Positions 1-7,177 of a stretch of DNA of 9,866 nt are shown here, piece after piece; position 1 is the stretch's first letter; the number at the start of each line of letters is the position of its first letter. Both the position numbers and the translations under genes were made by a program. Source of the DNA: Pseudomonadota bacterium (GTDB lineage Bacteria > Pseudomonadota > Alphaproteobacteria > Rhodospirillales > Magnetospirillaceae); NCBI GenBank assembly GCA_023458315.1, contig JAEXAH010000002.1, forward strand, positions 1 to 9,866. Reading direction: 5' to 3'. Below the pieces are notes generated by a model that saw only the letters and a program-made list of their open reading frames with translations, had not been told where the DNA came from and did not search any database.

Positions 1-278
1 AAGCAACCAGCGGAGAAAGTTGAACCTCCGCTTCTTCCCTCGCCACCGCAGCGGCGAGGCGCGGGTTATAGGCCGGACCGCCAAAACCGTCAACCGCCTT
101 TTTCATCAAATCGAAAAGAATCTGACCCTTGCGCGCGCGTTCATATATGCCCGTCCGCAGAAGGGTCCGGATGCGCCGCCGCCACAGTCAAGCGAAAAAA
201 ACGGCATTATTCCTTGCCTTGCCCGCCCCAGGCTGCGATAACCCTTGCCATCCCTTTCATTCGGAACGGACGAAACCA
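1..278. other. Upstream region of the M23 peptidase gene
   Basis: I see no convincing gene here. The short open frames lack a ribosome site and resemble no family I know. Two dyads lie near the left edge: AGCGGAG/CTCCGCT (9-15 with 26-32) and CCTCGCC/GGCGAGG (38-44 with 53-59, 8-nt loop). A weak sigma-70-like pair, CTGACC (122-127) and TATATG (144-149) with 16-bp spacing, could drive the peptidase gene and would leave a leader of roughly 120 nt. Each hexamer matches consensus at only 4 of 6 positions, so the promoter is a guess. Confidence 0.4.
9..40 (+). terminator. Possible terminator of a gene left of the window
   Basis: A 7-bp perfect stem (AGCGGAG 9-15, CTCCGCT 26-32) with a 10-nt loop is followed by the pyrimidine run TCTTCCCT. 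The stem is short, the loop is large and there is no true U-tract, so this is at best a weak intrinsic terminator. The gene it would serve is not visible. Confidence 0.25.
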
Positions 279-1655
279 TTGCGCAGCCACGTATCAGCCA
301 AGATCAAGCGAACCTTGAAGGCGGCGGGAGTGGTTGGCCTGGTGGGTGTCGGCGCGCTGTTCGCCGCCCGCCCCTTCGTCCAGTTCGGCCCGTCGGAAAC
401 GCCGCTGGATTCCACCCCGCCCGCCTATGTGGACCTGGAATCCGAGAAGTCCAATTGGGCCGAGCAGGTGGCATCCGACAGCGAACTGGAGGACCGCGCC
501 ACCCGCCCTGTCGAAAACCACGTCCAGGTCGGGTCCGGCGACACCCTGATGGACGTGCTGACCCGAGCGGGCGTCGACGTGTCCGACGCCAATCTGGCCA
601 TCGACGCGCTGAAGGACGTCTATAACCCGCGCGGATTGAAGGCCGGGCAGAAAGTCACCGTGACCTTCGAAAAGCCCGCCCATGGCTTCGGCATCGGCGG
701 CTTCACCAAGGTTTCGCTGAACGCCGACCCCATCCGCGAGGTGTGGGCCAGCCGCACCCAGGACGGCGATTTCGAGGGCGCCGAGGCCCGCCGCCAGGTC
801 CGCCGCGAGATCGCCCATTACAGCGGCGCCATCAAATCGTCGCTGTTCGAGAGCGCACAGAACGCGGGCATCCCCGCCCCGGTGATCATCGGCATGATCA
901 AGGCGCTGTCCTATGACGTGGACTTCCAGCGCGACATCCAGGCGGGCGACACCTTCGACGTGATGTTCGAGGCGTTCTACGACACCAAGGGCAAGCTGGT
1001 GCGCAACGGCGACATGCTGTACGCCAGCGTCGGCCTGTCGGGCAAGCCCATCGCCATGTACCGTTTCGAGCAGGATGGCGGCGTGGTCGAGTACTTCAAC
1101 GAAAAGGGCGAGAGCATCAAGAAGGCCCTGTTGAAGACCCCGGTGGACGGCGCCAAGATCACCTCGGGTTTCGGCATGCGCAACCACCCCATCCTGGGCT
1201 TCACCAAGATGCACAAGGGCGTGGATTTCGGCGTGCCCACCGGCACCCCCATCCAGGCGGCGGGCGACGGCACCATCGAAATGGCCGGGTTCAACGGCGC
1301 CTATGGCAATTACGTCCGCATCCGCCACGGCAACGGCTATGCCACCGCCTATGCCCATATGAGCCGCATCGCCGCGGGCATGAAGCCGGGCAAGCGGGTC
1401 GGTCAGGGGCAGATCGTCGGCTTCGTCGGCTCGACCGGCCGTTCCACCGGGCCGCACCTGCATTACGAGGTGCTGCAAGGCAACGCCCAGGTCAACCCGC
1501 TGTCGGTCAAGATGCCCACCAACGTCAAGCTGGCCGGGCGCGACCTGGAGCGTTTCAAGGTGGTCAAGCGCGCCACCGACACCCTGTTGACCCAGATCGC
1601 CCCGTCCACCCGCGTCGCCGCCAACAGCATCAAGTCAAGCGCGCTGACCAATTAG
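279..1655 (+). CDS. M23 family peptidoglycan endopeptidase, MepM/LytM-like
   Basis: Predicted zinc metallopeptidase of the periplasm that cuts peptide cross-links of peptidoglycan (458 aa). Residues 10-33 form a basic-then-hydrophobic signal anchor. Residues about 80-130 look like a LysM/OapA-type wall-binding segment (VGSGDTLMDVL...GLKAGQKV). A linker follows, then the LytM domain at about 290-410. The M23 metal and catalytic residues are all present: HKGVD (H312, D316), YAHM (H360) and GPHLHYE (H393, H395), so the enzyme should be active rather than an EnvC/NlpD-type degenerate activator. The domain order matches MepM (YebA). The open frame extends to 129, but I chose TTG 279: it sits 8 nt after GGAACGGA (263-270) and puts the signal anchor at the N-terminus, while upstream codons encode an Arg/Pro-rich shadow. 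The start is the uncertain part; the family call is firm. Confidence 0.9.
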   Translation: MRSHVSAKIKRTLKAAGVVGLVGVGALFAARPFVQFGPSETPLDSTPPAYVDLESEKSNWAEQVASDSELEDRATRPVENHVQVGSGDTLMDVLTRAGVDVSDANLAIDALKDVYNPRGLKAGQKVTVTFEKPAHGFGIGGFTKVSLNADPIREVWASRTQDGDFEGAEARRQVRREIAHYSGAIKSSLFESAQNAGIPAPVIIGMIKALSYDVDFQRDIQAGDTFDVMFEAFYDTKGKLVRNGDMLYASVGLSGKPIAMYRFEQDGGVVEYFNEKGESIKKALLKTPVDGAKITSGFGMRNHPILGFTKMHKGVDFGVPTGTPIQAAGDGTIEMAGFNGAYGNYVRIRHGNGYATAYAHMSRIAAGMKPGKRVGQGQIVGFVGSTGRSTGPHLHYEVLQGNAQVNPLSVKMPTNVKLAGRDLERFKVVKRATDTLLTQIAPSTRVAANSIKSSALTN

Positions 1656-1684
1656 GCCGTGATGCCGTGATGCGCATCGCGGCC
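1655..1684. terminator. Inverted repeat between convergent genes
   Basis: GGCCGTGATG (1655-1664) pairs with CATCGCGGCC (1675-1684): ten pairs including one G-T wobble, loop 10 nt. The 8-mer GCCGTGAT is tandemly duplicated (1656-1663 and 1664-1671), so the second copy can also pair with the right arm. The dyad lies in the 44 bp between the M23 stop and the chemoreceptor stop, where a shared bidirectional terminator is expected. No U-run follows on either strand, so termination is inferred from position. Confidence 0.4.
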
Positions 1685-1699
1685 TGATGACGGCTTGTT

Positions 1700-3766
1700 C
1701 TATCCCGTGCCGCGCACCAGTTCCATGACTTGGCCGAATTCGTCGCGCAGGGTGTGGGTCTGCGCCGCCAGCGACGACGACACCTCGCCCACCGCGCCCG
1801 CCGAGCGGCTGGTGTCGTCGATGGCGCCCTGTACCCCGGAAATGTTGTCGGCCACCGTGGCGACGCCGTCCGACGCCTGCTGGATGGCACGGGCGATTTC
1901 GGCGGTGGCGCTGTTCTGCTGTTCCACCGCCGATGCCACCGAGGTCGCCAGTTCGCTCATGCGGCCGACCGTGGCGGCGATGGCGGAAATGGCCGAACAG
2001 GTGGCGGCGGTGCCGCCCTGGATGGCCGCCACCTGCGCCTGGATCTGTTCGGTGGCCTTGGCGGTCTGGTTGGCCAGCGCCTTGACCTCGCCCGCCACCA
2101 CCGCGAAGCCCTTTCCGGCCTCGCCCGCCCGCGCCGCCTCGATGGTGGCGTTCAGCGCCAGCAGGTTGGTCTGGGCGGCGATGGTGTTGATCAGGGCGAC
2201 GATCTCGCCGATACGTCCGGCGCCTTCGGTCAGGGAATTGACCGAATCGCGGCTGTGCTGGGCCTCGGCCACCGCGTCGCGGGCGGTGTCGGCCATGGTG
2301 CCGACCACATGGCCGATCTCGCGTACCGAGGCCAGCAATTGTTCGGTGGCGCTGGCCACCGCCTGGACGTTAGCCGCCGCGTCGTCGGCCGCCCGCGCCA
2401 CATGGCGCGAGCCCTGGGTGGCGCCGTCGGCCTGACCGGCCAGGGCGACGGCGCTGTCCTTCAGCACCTCCACGTTATGATCGGCGGCCCGCAACAGGGT
2501 TTCCACCCGCTCGGCCAAACCGCGCAACTGGTCGTCGGTCCGTTGCCGCGCCTGCTCGCGCGCCGCCCGTTCGGCCGCCCGCTCGGCGGCGGCGTCCCGC
2601 GCCGCGCGGGCGTTGCCCCGCAGGGTTTCCAGGGCGCGGCCGATCTCGCCCAGTTCGTCGCGCCGGGCACAGCCGGGCACCGCCACGTCCAGATCGTCGC
2701 GGGCCATGGCCGAAATGGCCGCCGCCGTGTCGATCATGGTGGACACCACACGGCGGTTGAACAGCAGGGTGACGCCGCCGATCAGCACCACCAGGACCAC
2801 CAGCCAGACGCTGGCCAGGGTCAGGCGCCAGGTGGCGGCCGCCAGGGCGGCGTCGCAAACCTCGATGCCGCGCGCCACGAAGGCGTCGCGCAATTCACCC
2901 ACCGCCGAGAAATGCGGCAGGGTCTTGGAACGGAAATCGGCGGCCGACAACGGATAGGCGGCACCGGCGCGGCTGGCCGCCTCGTGCGATTGGATCACCG
3001 CCGCCGCGTCGCCGAACAATCCCTTTTCCACCTTGGATACCGCCGCCGATACCGCCGGGCCGTGGTCCAGCATGGCCAATTCCGCCTTGATCTCGTCCCA
3101 GATCTGGTCGATGCGGCCGCTCAGCTTGTTATGGCGTTCCACCTGTTCGGTGGTCATGGGGGCGCCGTTGCCGATCACCACCAGCAGCGTGGTGTTGCGG
3201 TGCCCCACCTGATTGCGCAAATTGGCGGTGGCATGGCCCAACCCCACGTAATCGGCCACGGCGGGCGCCAGCGTGTTGAGGGCGGGAAGGTCGCCGGTGG
3301 CGGTGGCGATGACGCCGTCGCCCACCTGGAAATTGGCCGCCACCCACGCCTTGGCCACGGCGGCATCGCGCTGGCCGGGCGGTTGCGCCTGGGCGCGCAG
3401 CACCGGCTCGCGGGCGGCGACCAGTTTGGCGCGCAGCGCCTCGACCGCCGTGCCGCGCTCGTCCACCGCCGCCGCCAGGGCGGCGGCGAAGGCGGCCTCG
3501 GTCGCCTTGCGCTCGGCCGCCAGCTTGGCCGCCGCCTCTTCCGACAGCGGCGCGGAGGCGCCCAGCGCCAGGGTGTGGGAACCGCGTTCCAGGCTGACCC
3601 GTTCGGCCAGCCGCAGCAAGGTGCCCTGGAAATCCGCCATGGCGCGGGCATGCGCCAGCCGGGACCGATCCTCGAGCCCGCTCCAGACCTGAGCAAGCGC
3701 AGCCAACACCGCCATGGCCGCGACGACGGACATGCAGACGAAAAAGAACCCCCGAACGCGCATCAT
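1700..3766 (-). CDS. Methyl-accepting chemotaxis protein with periplasmic sensor domain
   Basis: Inner-membrane chemoreceptor (688 aa) that would signal to CheA/CheW. TM1 is at about 7-27. A large mostly helical periplasmic region (28-312) contains a SLERG stretch and a later AERKATEAAF stretch, loosely like nitrate/nitrite-sensing (NIT) domains; that assignment is weak and no ligand can be named. TM2 is at 315-336, HAMP at about 337-390, and the cytoplasmic methylation/signalling coiled coil runs from 400 to 688. The highly conserved hairpin tip is at about 520-560 (INTIAAQTNLLALNATIEAA then RAGEAGKGFAVVAGEV). There is no C-terminal NWETF-type pentapeptide for CheR/CheB docking. The start is ATG ATG (3766 or 3763). 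A G6 run directly abuts it, closer than a normal Shine-Dalgarno. No che or fla genes are in view, so it is an orphan receptor locally. Confidence 0.93.
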   Translation of the reverse strand: MMRVRGFFFVCMSVVAAMAVLAALAQVWSGLEDRSRLAHARAMADFQGTLLRLAERVSLERGSHTLALGASAPLSEEAAAKLAAERKATEAAFAAALAAAVDERGTAVEALRAKLVAAREPVLRAQAQPPGQRDAAVAKAWVAANFQVGDGVIATATGDLPALNTLAPAVADYVGLGHATANLRNQVGHRNTTLLVVIGNGAPMTTEQVERHNKLSGRIDQIWDEIKAELAMLDHGPAVSAAVSKVEKGLFGDAAAVIQSHEAASRAGAAYPLSAADFRSKTLPHFSAVGELRDAFVARGIEVCDAALAAATWRLTLASVWLVVLVVLIGGVTLLFNRRVVSTMIDTAAAISAMARDDLDVAVPGCARRDELGEIGRALETLRGNARAARDAAAERAAERAAREQARQRTDDQLRGLAERVETLLRAADHNVEVLKDSAVALAGQADGATQGSRHVARAADDAAANVQAVASATEQLLASVREIGHVVGTMADTARDAVAEAQHSRDSVNSLTEGAGRIGEIVALINTIAAQTNLLALNATIEAARAGEAGKGFAVVAGEVKALANQTAKATEQIQAQVAAIQGGTAATCSAISAIAATVGRMSELATSVASAVEQQNSATAEIARAIQQASDGVATVADNISGVQGAIDDTSRSAGAVGEVSSSLAAQTHTLRDEFGQVMELVRGTG

Positions 3767-3856
3767 CCCCCCATGGATGCAATTGCATGCGCATCATGGC
3801 GCCAGCCTGCGCGGAAAGGGAAGGTTCAGATCTTTCTTATATACTTTTGGATGGGA
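3767..3856 (-). promoter_or_regulatory. Chemoreceptor upstream region with 12-bp palindrome
   Basis: These 90 bp separate the ygiQ stop from the chemoreceptor start. They hold a perfect palindrome ATGCAATTGCAT (3777-3788) only 10 bp before the start codon. A 9-bp direct repeat, ATGATGCGC on the minus strand, occurs at 3797-3789 and again over the start codons at 3766-3758. An AT-rich stretch (about 3836-3850) reads AAAAGTATATAAG on the minus strand and could give a -10 element (TATAAG), but I see no convincing -35. I see no terminator for ygiQ here. The palindrome may be an operator; no regulator can be named. Confidence 0.35.
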
Positions 3857-5866
3857 TCAGCGCCGCTTCGGCCCCGGCCGCACGTGCTGGGTGGCGAAGG
3901 GGCGCCCCTTGCGCGACGGCGCCGCACCGGGGCCGGACTGACCGGCGGGCACCAACTGATGCTGACCCGGCCCGATCAGGTCGGCCCGGCCCATGGCCTT
4001 CAACGCGTCGCGCAGGATCGGCCAGTTCTCGGGGTCGTGATAGCGCAGGAACGCCTTGTGCAGACGGCGCTGACGCTCGCCGCGCGCGGTGAACACCTCT
4101 TCGCCGCCGCTGCGCCGGATGGGAAGCAGCGGGTTGCGCCGCGAATGGTACATGGCGGTGGACAAGGACATGGGCGACGGCAGGAAGGTCTGCACCTGAT
4201 CGGCCTTGAAGCCGTTGCGCTTCAGCCACAACGCCAGATTCATCATGTCGCGGTCGGTGGTGCCGGGATGGGCGGCGATGAAATAGGGGATCAGGTAGTA
4301 TTTCTTGCCCGCCTCGCGCGCCGCCTGCTCGAACAATTGCTTGAAGCGTTCGTAGGTGCCGATGCCCGGCTTCATCATCTTGGACAGCGGCCCGTCCTCG
4401 GTGTGCTCGGGGGCGATCTTGAGATAGCCGCCCACATGATGGCTGACCAGTTCCTTGACATAGGCCGGGCTGCGCACCGCCAGGTCATAGCGCACGCCCG
4501 AACCGATGGCGACGCGCTTGACCCCCTTGACGGCGCGGGCCTTGCGGTACAGCGCGATCAGCGGGTCGTGGTTGGTTTCCAGGTTCTTGCAGATATCGGG
4601 ATAGACGCAAGAGGGACGGCGGCACACCGCCTGAATCTCCGGGTCCTTGCAGTTCAGCCGCCACATATTGGCGGTCGGCCCGCCCAGATCGGAAATGGTG
4701 CCGGTGAAGCCCTTGGTCTTGTCGCGGATGTGTTCGATCTCGCGCAGGATGGATTTTTCCGAACGGCTTTGGATGACCCGGCCCTCGTGCTCGGTGATGG
4801 AGCAGAAGGAGCAGCCGCCGAAGCAGCCGCGCATGATGTTGACCGAAAAGCGGATCATCTCCCACGCCGGAATCTTGGCGTCGCCATAGGAAGGATGGGG
4901 CGCGCGGGCATAGGGCAAATCGTAGACGCCGTCCATCTCGGGCGTGGTCAGCGGGATCGGCGGCGGCGTCAGCCACACCTCGCGCTCGCCATGGCGCTGC
5001 ACCAAAGCGCGGGCGTTGCCGGGATTGGCCTCTTGGTGCAACACGCGCGAGGCATGGCCGTACAGCACCGGGTCGGCCGTCACCTGTTCATAGGACGGCA
5101 GCCGCACCACCGCCTTGTCGCCCTTGGCGCGCGGCATGGTCTCCGGTTCCGGGTCGGACCAGTCGGCCACCTGCCAGTCGTCCGGCACGCGGTCGCGCAT
5201 CAGCGCCACGCCGCGCACGTCGAACATGGTCTTGGGATTTTCCCCGGCGGCCATGCGGTGCGCCACTTCGACCAGGGCGCGTTCGGCGTTGCCGTACAGC
5301 AGGATGTCGGCCTTGGCATCCATCAGCACGCTGCGCCGGATTTTGTCCGACCAGTAATCGTAATGGGCGATGCGGCGCAAGGACGCCTCGATGCCGCCCA
5401 GCACCACGGGGACGTCCTTGAACGCCTCGCGGCAGCGCTGGGCATAGACCAGCAAAGCGCGGTCGGGACGCTTGCCGCCTTCGCCATGGGGGGTATAGGC
5501 GTCGTCGGACCGGATCTTGCGGTCCGAGGTATAGCGGTTGACCATGGAATCCATGTTGCCCGCCGTGACGCCCCAGAACAGGTTGGGCCGTCCCAAGGCG
5601 CGGAACGGTTCCGGCCCCTGCCAGTCGGGTTGCGCGATGATGCCGACACGGAAGCCCTGGGCCTCCAGCAGACGGCCGATGATGGCCATGCCGAAGCTGG
5701 GATGGTCGATATAGGCGTCGCCCGTCACCAGCACCACATCGCAACTGTCCCAGCCCAGCGCGTCCATCTCGGCACGGGTGGTGGGCAGGAAGGGCGCGGG
5801 CCGCAGGTCGCGGCGGTGGCGGGGATAGGAAAACAGATTGGGGGGCAGGTCGGTCATGGCATGCAT
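3857..5866 (-). CDS. ygiQ: YgiQ family radical SAM protein
   Basis: Cytosolic radical SAM enzyme of the YgiQ (UPF0313) family, whose substrate is not established to my knowledge. The protein is 669 aa, somewhat shorter than the E. coli homologue. The N-terminal region closely follows the family (APFLPTTRAEMDALGWDSCD, then VTGDAYIDHPSFGMAIIGR). The radical SAM cluster motif CFGGCSFC provides C348, C352 and C355 for a 4Fe-4S cluster. A second cysteine set (C406, C415, C420, C426) in a CKDPEIQAVCRRPSC region could bind another cluster, which is inference. The C-terminus is a basic Gly/Pro-rich tail. I chose ATG 5866 because GGGAAGGGTGG lies just upstream (about 9 nt from its AGG). The frame extends to a TTG at 5893 without a ribosome site, and ATG 5857 is too far from the GGAAGGG. 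No operon partner is obvious. Confidence 0.95.
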   Translation of the reverse strand: MHAMTDLPPNLFSYPRHRRDLRPAPFLPTTRAEMDALGWDSCDVVLVTGDAYIDHPSFGMAIIGRLLEAQGFRVGIIAQPDWQGPEPFRALGRPNLFWGVTAGNMDSMVNRYTSDRKIRSDDAYTPHGEGGKRPDRALLVYAQRCREAFKDVPVVLGGIEASLRRIAHYDYWSDKIRRSVLMDAKADILLYGNAERALVEVAHRMAAGENPKTMFDVRGVALMRDRVPDDWQVADWSDPEPETMPRAKGDKAVVRLPSYEQVTADPVLYGHASRVLHQEANPGNARALVQRHGEREVWLTPPPIPLTTPEMDGVYDLPYARAPHPSYGDAKIPAWEMIRFSVNIMRGCFGGCSFCSITEHEGRVIQSRSEKSILREIEHIRDKTKGFTGTISDLGGPTANMWRLNCKDPEIQAVCRRPSCVYPDICKNLETNHDPLIALYRKARAVKGVKRVAIGSGVRYDLAVRSPAYVKELVSHHVGGYLKIAPEHTEDGPLSKMMKPGIGTYERFKQLFEQAAREAGKKYYLIPYFIAAHPGTTDRDMMNLALWLKRNGFKADQVQTFLPSPMSLSTAMYHSRRNPLLPIRRSGGEEVFTARGERQRRLHKAFLRYHDPENWPILRDALKAMGRADLIGPGQHQLVPAGQSGPGAAPSRKGRPFATQHVRPGPKRR

Positions 5867-5918
5867 ATCGGCCACCCTTCCCCGCGGCGTCAAGGCCGCT
5901 ATGTCCCCATAATTCCTG

Positions 5919-5954
5919 AAAACGCCGGATGGGCGGGGATGGTCCTCCCCGCCC
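5919..5954 (-). terminator. Intrinsic terminator-like hairpin after the lipoprotein gene
   Basis: GGGCGGGGA (5931-5939) pairs perfectly with TCCCCGCCC (5946-5954) around a 6-nt loop. On the minus strand the stem begins 11 bp after the lipoprotein stop and is followed, 8 nt later, by a TTTT run (5922-5919). The stem is strong but the U-run is short and displaced. It probably separates the lipoprotein transcript from ygiQ. Confidence 0.5.
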
Positions 5955-5965
5955 CGGCCGACCCG

Positions 5966-6169
5966 CTACTTGGCGGCGGGCTTGTTCCAGGCACAGTTTT
6001 CCTTGGTGGCGATGGGCTTGGTGTACTCGCCCTTGGAATTGGACAACTGGCGCCAGGCCACCGAACCGTCGGGCATGCACACCGGGTCGAAGAACGAGCC
6101 CTCGGGCTCGCCGCGACCGGCGCAACCGGCAAGCAGAAGCAGCATACCAACGGCGGCAATGGTCTTCAT
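5966..6169 (-). CDS. Small lipoprotein, function unknown
   Basis: A 67-residue precursor with a textbook lipoprotein signal: MKTIAAVGMLLLLAGC, lipobox L13-A14-G15-C16. Signal peptidase II cleavage would leave a mature protein of 52 residues lipidated on C16. The +2 residue is Ala rather than Asp, which favours outer-membrane sorting. The mature part is polar and has two further cysteines (C31 in DPVCMPDG, C49 in KENCAWN) that could form a disulfide. I do not recognise the family. ATG 6169 is chosen because GGAGG (6178-6174) lies 4 nt upstream and the lipobox then falls at the right distance; the longer frame to 6205 adds residues with no signal logic. The gene is divergent from the DUF1489 gene and followed by a hairpin, so it is probably transcribed alone. 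Confidence 0.82.
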   Translation of the reverse strand: MKTIAAVGMLLLLAGCAGRGEPEGSFFDPVCMPDGSVAWRQLSNSKGEYTKPIATKENCAWNKPAAK

Positions 6170-6261
6170 GTTGACCTCCACAAGCAAGTTTGAGTACCTC
6201 AGCATGAGCCCGCCTTTGGCGGTTGTCCACCCCTCCCCGTCTCCATCAAAGGTCGGATATC
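6170..6261. promoter_or_regulatory. Divergent intergenic region, lipoprotein / DUF1489
   Basis: This 92-bp region must hold leftward (lipoprotein) and possibly rightward (DUF1489) start signals. Visible items are the lipoprotein ribosome site (GGAGG on the minus strand), a small hairpin CCGCC-TTT-GGCGG (6210-6222), a pyrimidine-rich stretch (6225-6245), and AAAGG (6248-6252) 9 nt before the DUF1489 GTG. I found no convincing -35/-10 pair in either direction. Confidence 0.4.
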
Positions 6262-6669
6262 GTGCTTCACCTGATCAAGCTGGCCGCCGGATGCGACGGT
6301 CTCGACATGCTGCTGGCCTTCCAGGAACAGCGGCTGCGCGCCCACGGCCACCTGTTCCATCTGACCCGCATGATGCCGAAACGGGCCGGGGAATTGTGCG
6401 ACGGCGGCTCGATCTATTGGGTGATCAAGGGCCAGATCGTCGCCCGCCAGCCCATCCTGGAGGTTCAGGCCGATCAGGACGACGAGGGCCGCGCCCGCTG
6501 CCGCCTGATCCTGGCGCCGGACGTGACCGAGGTGCAGCCCCGCCCCATGCGCCCGTTCCAGGGCTGGCGCTATCTGGAGGCCCAGGACGCGCCGCCCGAC
6601 CGCAACCCCGACGGCAACGAGCCGCCGCCGGAAATGGCCGAGGAGTTGCGCCGCCTGGGATTGCTGTGA
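6262..6669 (+). CDS. DUF1489 family protein
   Basis: A soluble 135-residue protein of the alphaproteobacterial DUF1489 family; its function is not known to me. The family signature is clear: MLHLIKLAAG at the N-terminus, TRMMPKRAGEL (35-45), GGSIYWVIKG (48-57), ARQPIL (61-66) and RPFQGWRYL (97-105). The length is typical and no signal peptide or membrane segment is present, so it should be cytoplasmic. I chose the GTG at 6262 because the conserved family N-terminus begins there and AAAGG precedes it by 9 nt. The frame extends to a TTG at 6223 with no support. It is upstream of and co-directional with the metal locus, but the gap to the DUF2946 gene contains promoter-like signals, so a shared transcript is not assumed. 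Confidence 0.9.
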   Translation: MLHLIKLAAGCDGLDMLLAFQEQRLRAHGHLFHLTRMMPKRAGELCDGGSIYWVIKGQIVARQPILEVQADQDDEGRARCRLILAPDVTEVQPRPMRPFQGWRYLEAQDAPPDRNPDGNEPPPEMAEELRRLGLL

Positions 6670-6704
6670 AAAACGGTGCCGGTTCGTTCCTTTACTTGCT
6701 CTAA

Positions 6705-6738
6705 GTCAATTGACAGCCCCAGCCCTTGGCCGCATGGT
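6705..6738 (+). promoter_or_regulatory. Candidate promoter of the metal-uptake locus with palindromic -35 box
   Basis: A perfect TTGACA (6710-6715) is followed after 17 bp by CATGGT (6733-6738), a weak -10 matching 3 of 6 positions. The -35 box is embedded in a perfect 10-bp palindrome, GTCAATTGAC (6705-6714), which could be an operator half covering the polymerase site. This is the best promoter-like signal before the DUF2946 gene. Regulator identity cannot be read from the sequence. Confidence 0.4.
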
Positions 6739-6740
6739 TG

Positions 6741-6759
6741 CCCGCATCATGCATGCGGG
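6741..6759 (+). repeat. Inverted repeat CCCGCAT/ATGCGGG at the DUF2946 start
   Basis: CCCGCAT (6741-6747) and ATGCGGG (6753-6759) form a perfect 7-bp stem around the 5-nt loop CATGC, which contains the candidate start codon ATG (6749-6751). In DNA it could be an operator just downstream of the predicted -10. In RNA it would display the start codon in a hairpin loop. Confidence 0.5.
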
Positions 6760-7177
6760 AATACGGCATAGACCCTACGACACCGCCAGCGATCCGTCCC
6801 GGGGACGGGCGCGGCGCGGCATCGTGTCGTGGCTGGGGCTGTTCCTGCTGCTGTTCAATCTGGTGGCGGGCAGCGTCCTGCCCGCCCAGGCCGCGCCGCT
6901 GGCCACCGATGACGACCACATCGTCATCTGTACCGCCGGCGGCATGGCCATCATCGACCGCAACGGCACTCCGGTTTCCCCCGACCATGTGGGGCAGAAC
7001 GGTTTCTGCGGCGCCTGCCTGCCGTTCGTCCACGGTGCCGTCCTTACCCCGGCCACGGCCCTGCTGCCCCGGCCCGTGGTCCAGCCCCTGCCCCGCGCCC
7101 TGCCCGCCGTCGCCGAACCGGCGCTGGTGGGGCACGACGTCCGGCTGGCCAATCCCCGCGCGCCCCCCGTCGCCTGA
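6749..7177 (+). CDS. DUF2946-like secreted or membrane-anchored protein, probably metal-related
   Basis: A 142-residue protein. A basic stretch (RGRARRG, 18-24) precedes a hydrophobic segment (25-48, WLGLFLLLFNLVAG) ending in LPAQAAP, so it is secreted or N-terminally anchored in the periplasm. The mature part has the pattern I associate with DUF2946: VICTAGG (C61), then FCGACLPF (C87, C90), a Pro/Ala-rich tail and a closing RAPP. The three cysteines could bind a soft metal such as Cu(I), or C87/C90 could be a redox pair; both are inference. DUF2946 genes are often found beside TonB-dependent copper receptors, as here. The start is uncertain: ATG 6749 and ATG 6734 both lack a good ribosome site, and the frame extends to TTG 6710, which coincides with a -35 box. 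Its stop is 88 bp before the receptor start, so one operon is likely. Confidence 0.75.
   Translation: MHAGIRHRPYDTASDPSRGRARRGIVSWLGLFLLLFNLVAGSVLPAQAAPLATDDDHIVICTAGGMAIIDRNGTPVSPDHVGQNGFCGACLPFVHGAVLTPATALLPRPVVQPLPRALPAVAEPALVGHDVRLANPRAPPVA

Noticed and set aside
1..60. Possible tRNA 3' part at the window edge (GGTTCAAC-like on the minus strand)
   Set aside because: The T-stem does not pair around the loop and no acceptor stem can be formed; it is better explained as two simple hairpins.
294..1478. A 394-codon antisense frame over the M23 gene
   Set aside because: Composition artefact. The sense strand encodes complete M23 active-site motifs.
3129..3797. Alternative chemoreceptor start in another frame at 3797 (MMRMQLHPWG...)
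   Set aside because: It runs out of frame with the receptor and gives a Gly/Arg-rich translation; it arises from the duplicated ATGATGCGC.
6171..6176. TTGACC as a -35 box for the DUF1489 gene
   Set aside because: No acceptable -10 lies 16-19 bp downstream, and the sequence is simply the reverse complement of the lipoprotein ribosome site.
1730..6193. A 1487-codon open frame on the plus strand opposite the chemoreceptor and ygiQ
   Set aside because: Both minus-strand genes share phase, and this frame starts each codon opposite their third codon positions. Stops there would need A at those wobble sites, which is rare in GC-rich genes. The translation is low-complexity Gly/His/Arg-rich and spans two unrelated genes and their intergenic gap.
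3777..6714. The two CAATTG-centred palindromes (ATGCAATTGCAT at 3777, GTCAATTGAC at 6705) as sites of one regulator
   Set aside because: They share only the six central bases CAATTG; the flanks differ, so a common regulator is not supported.
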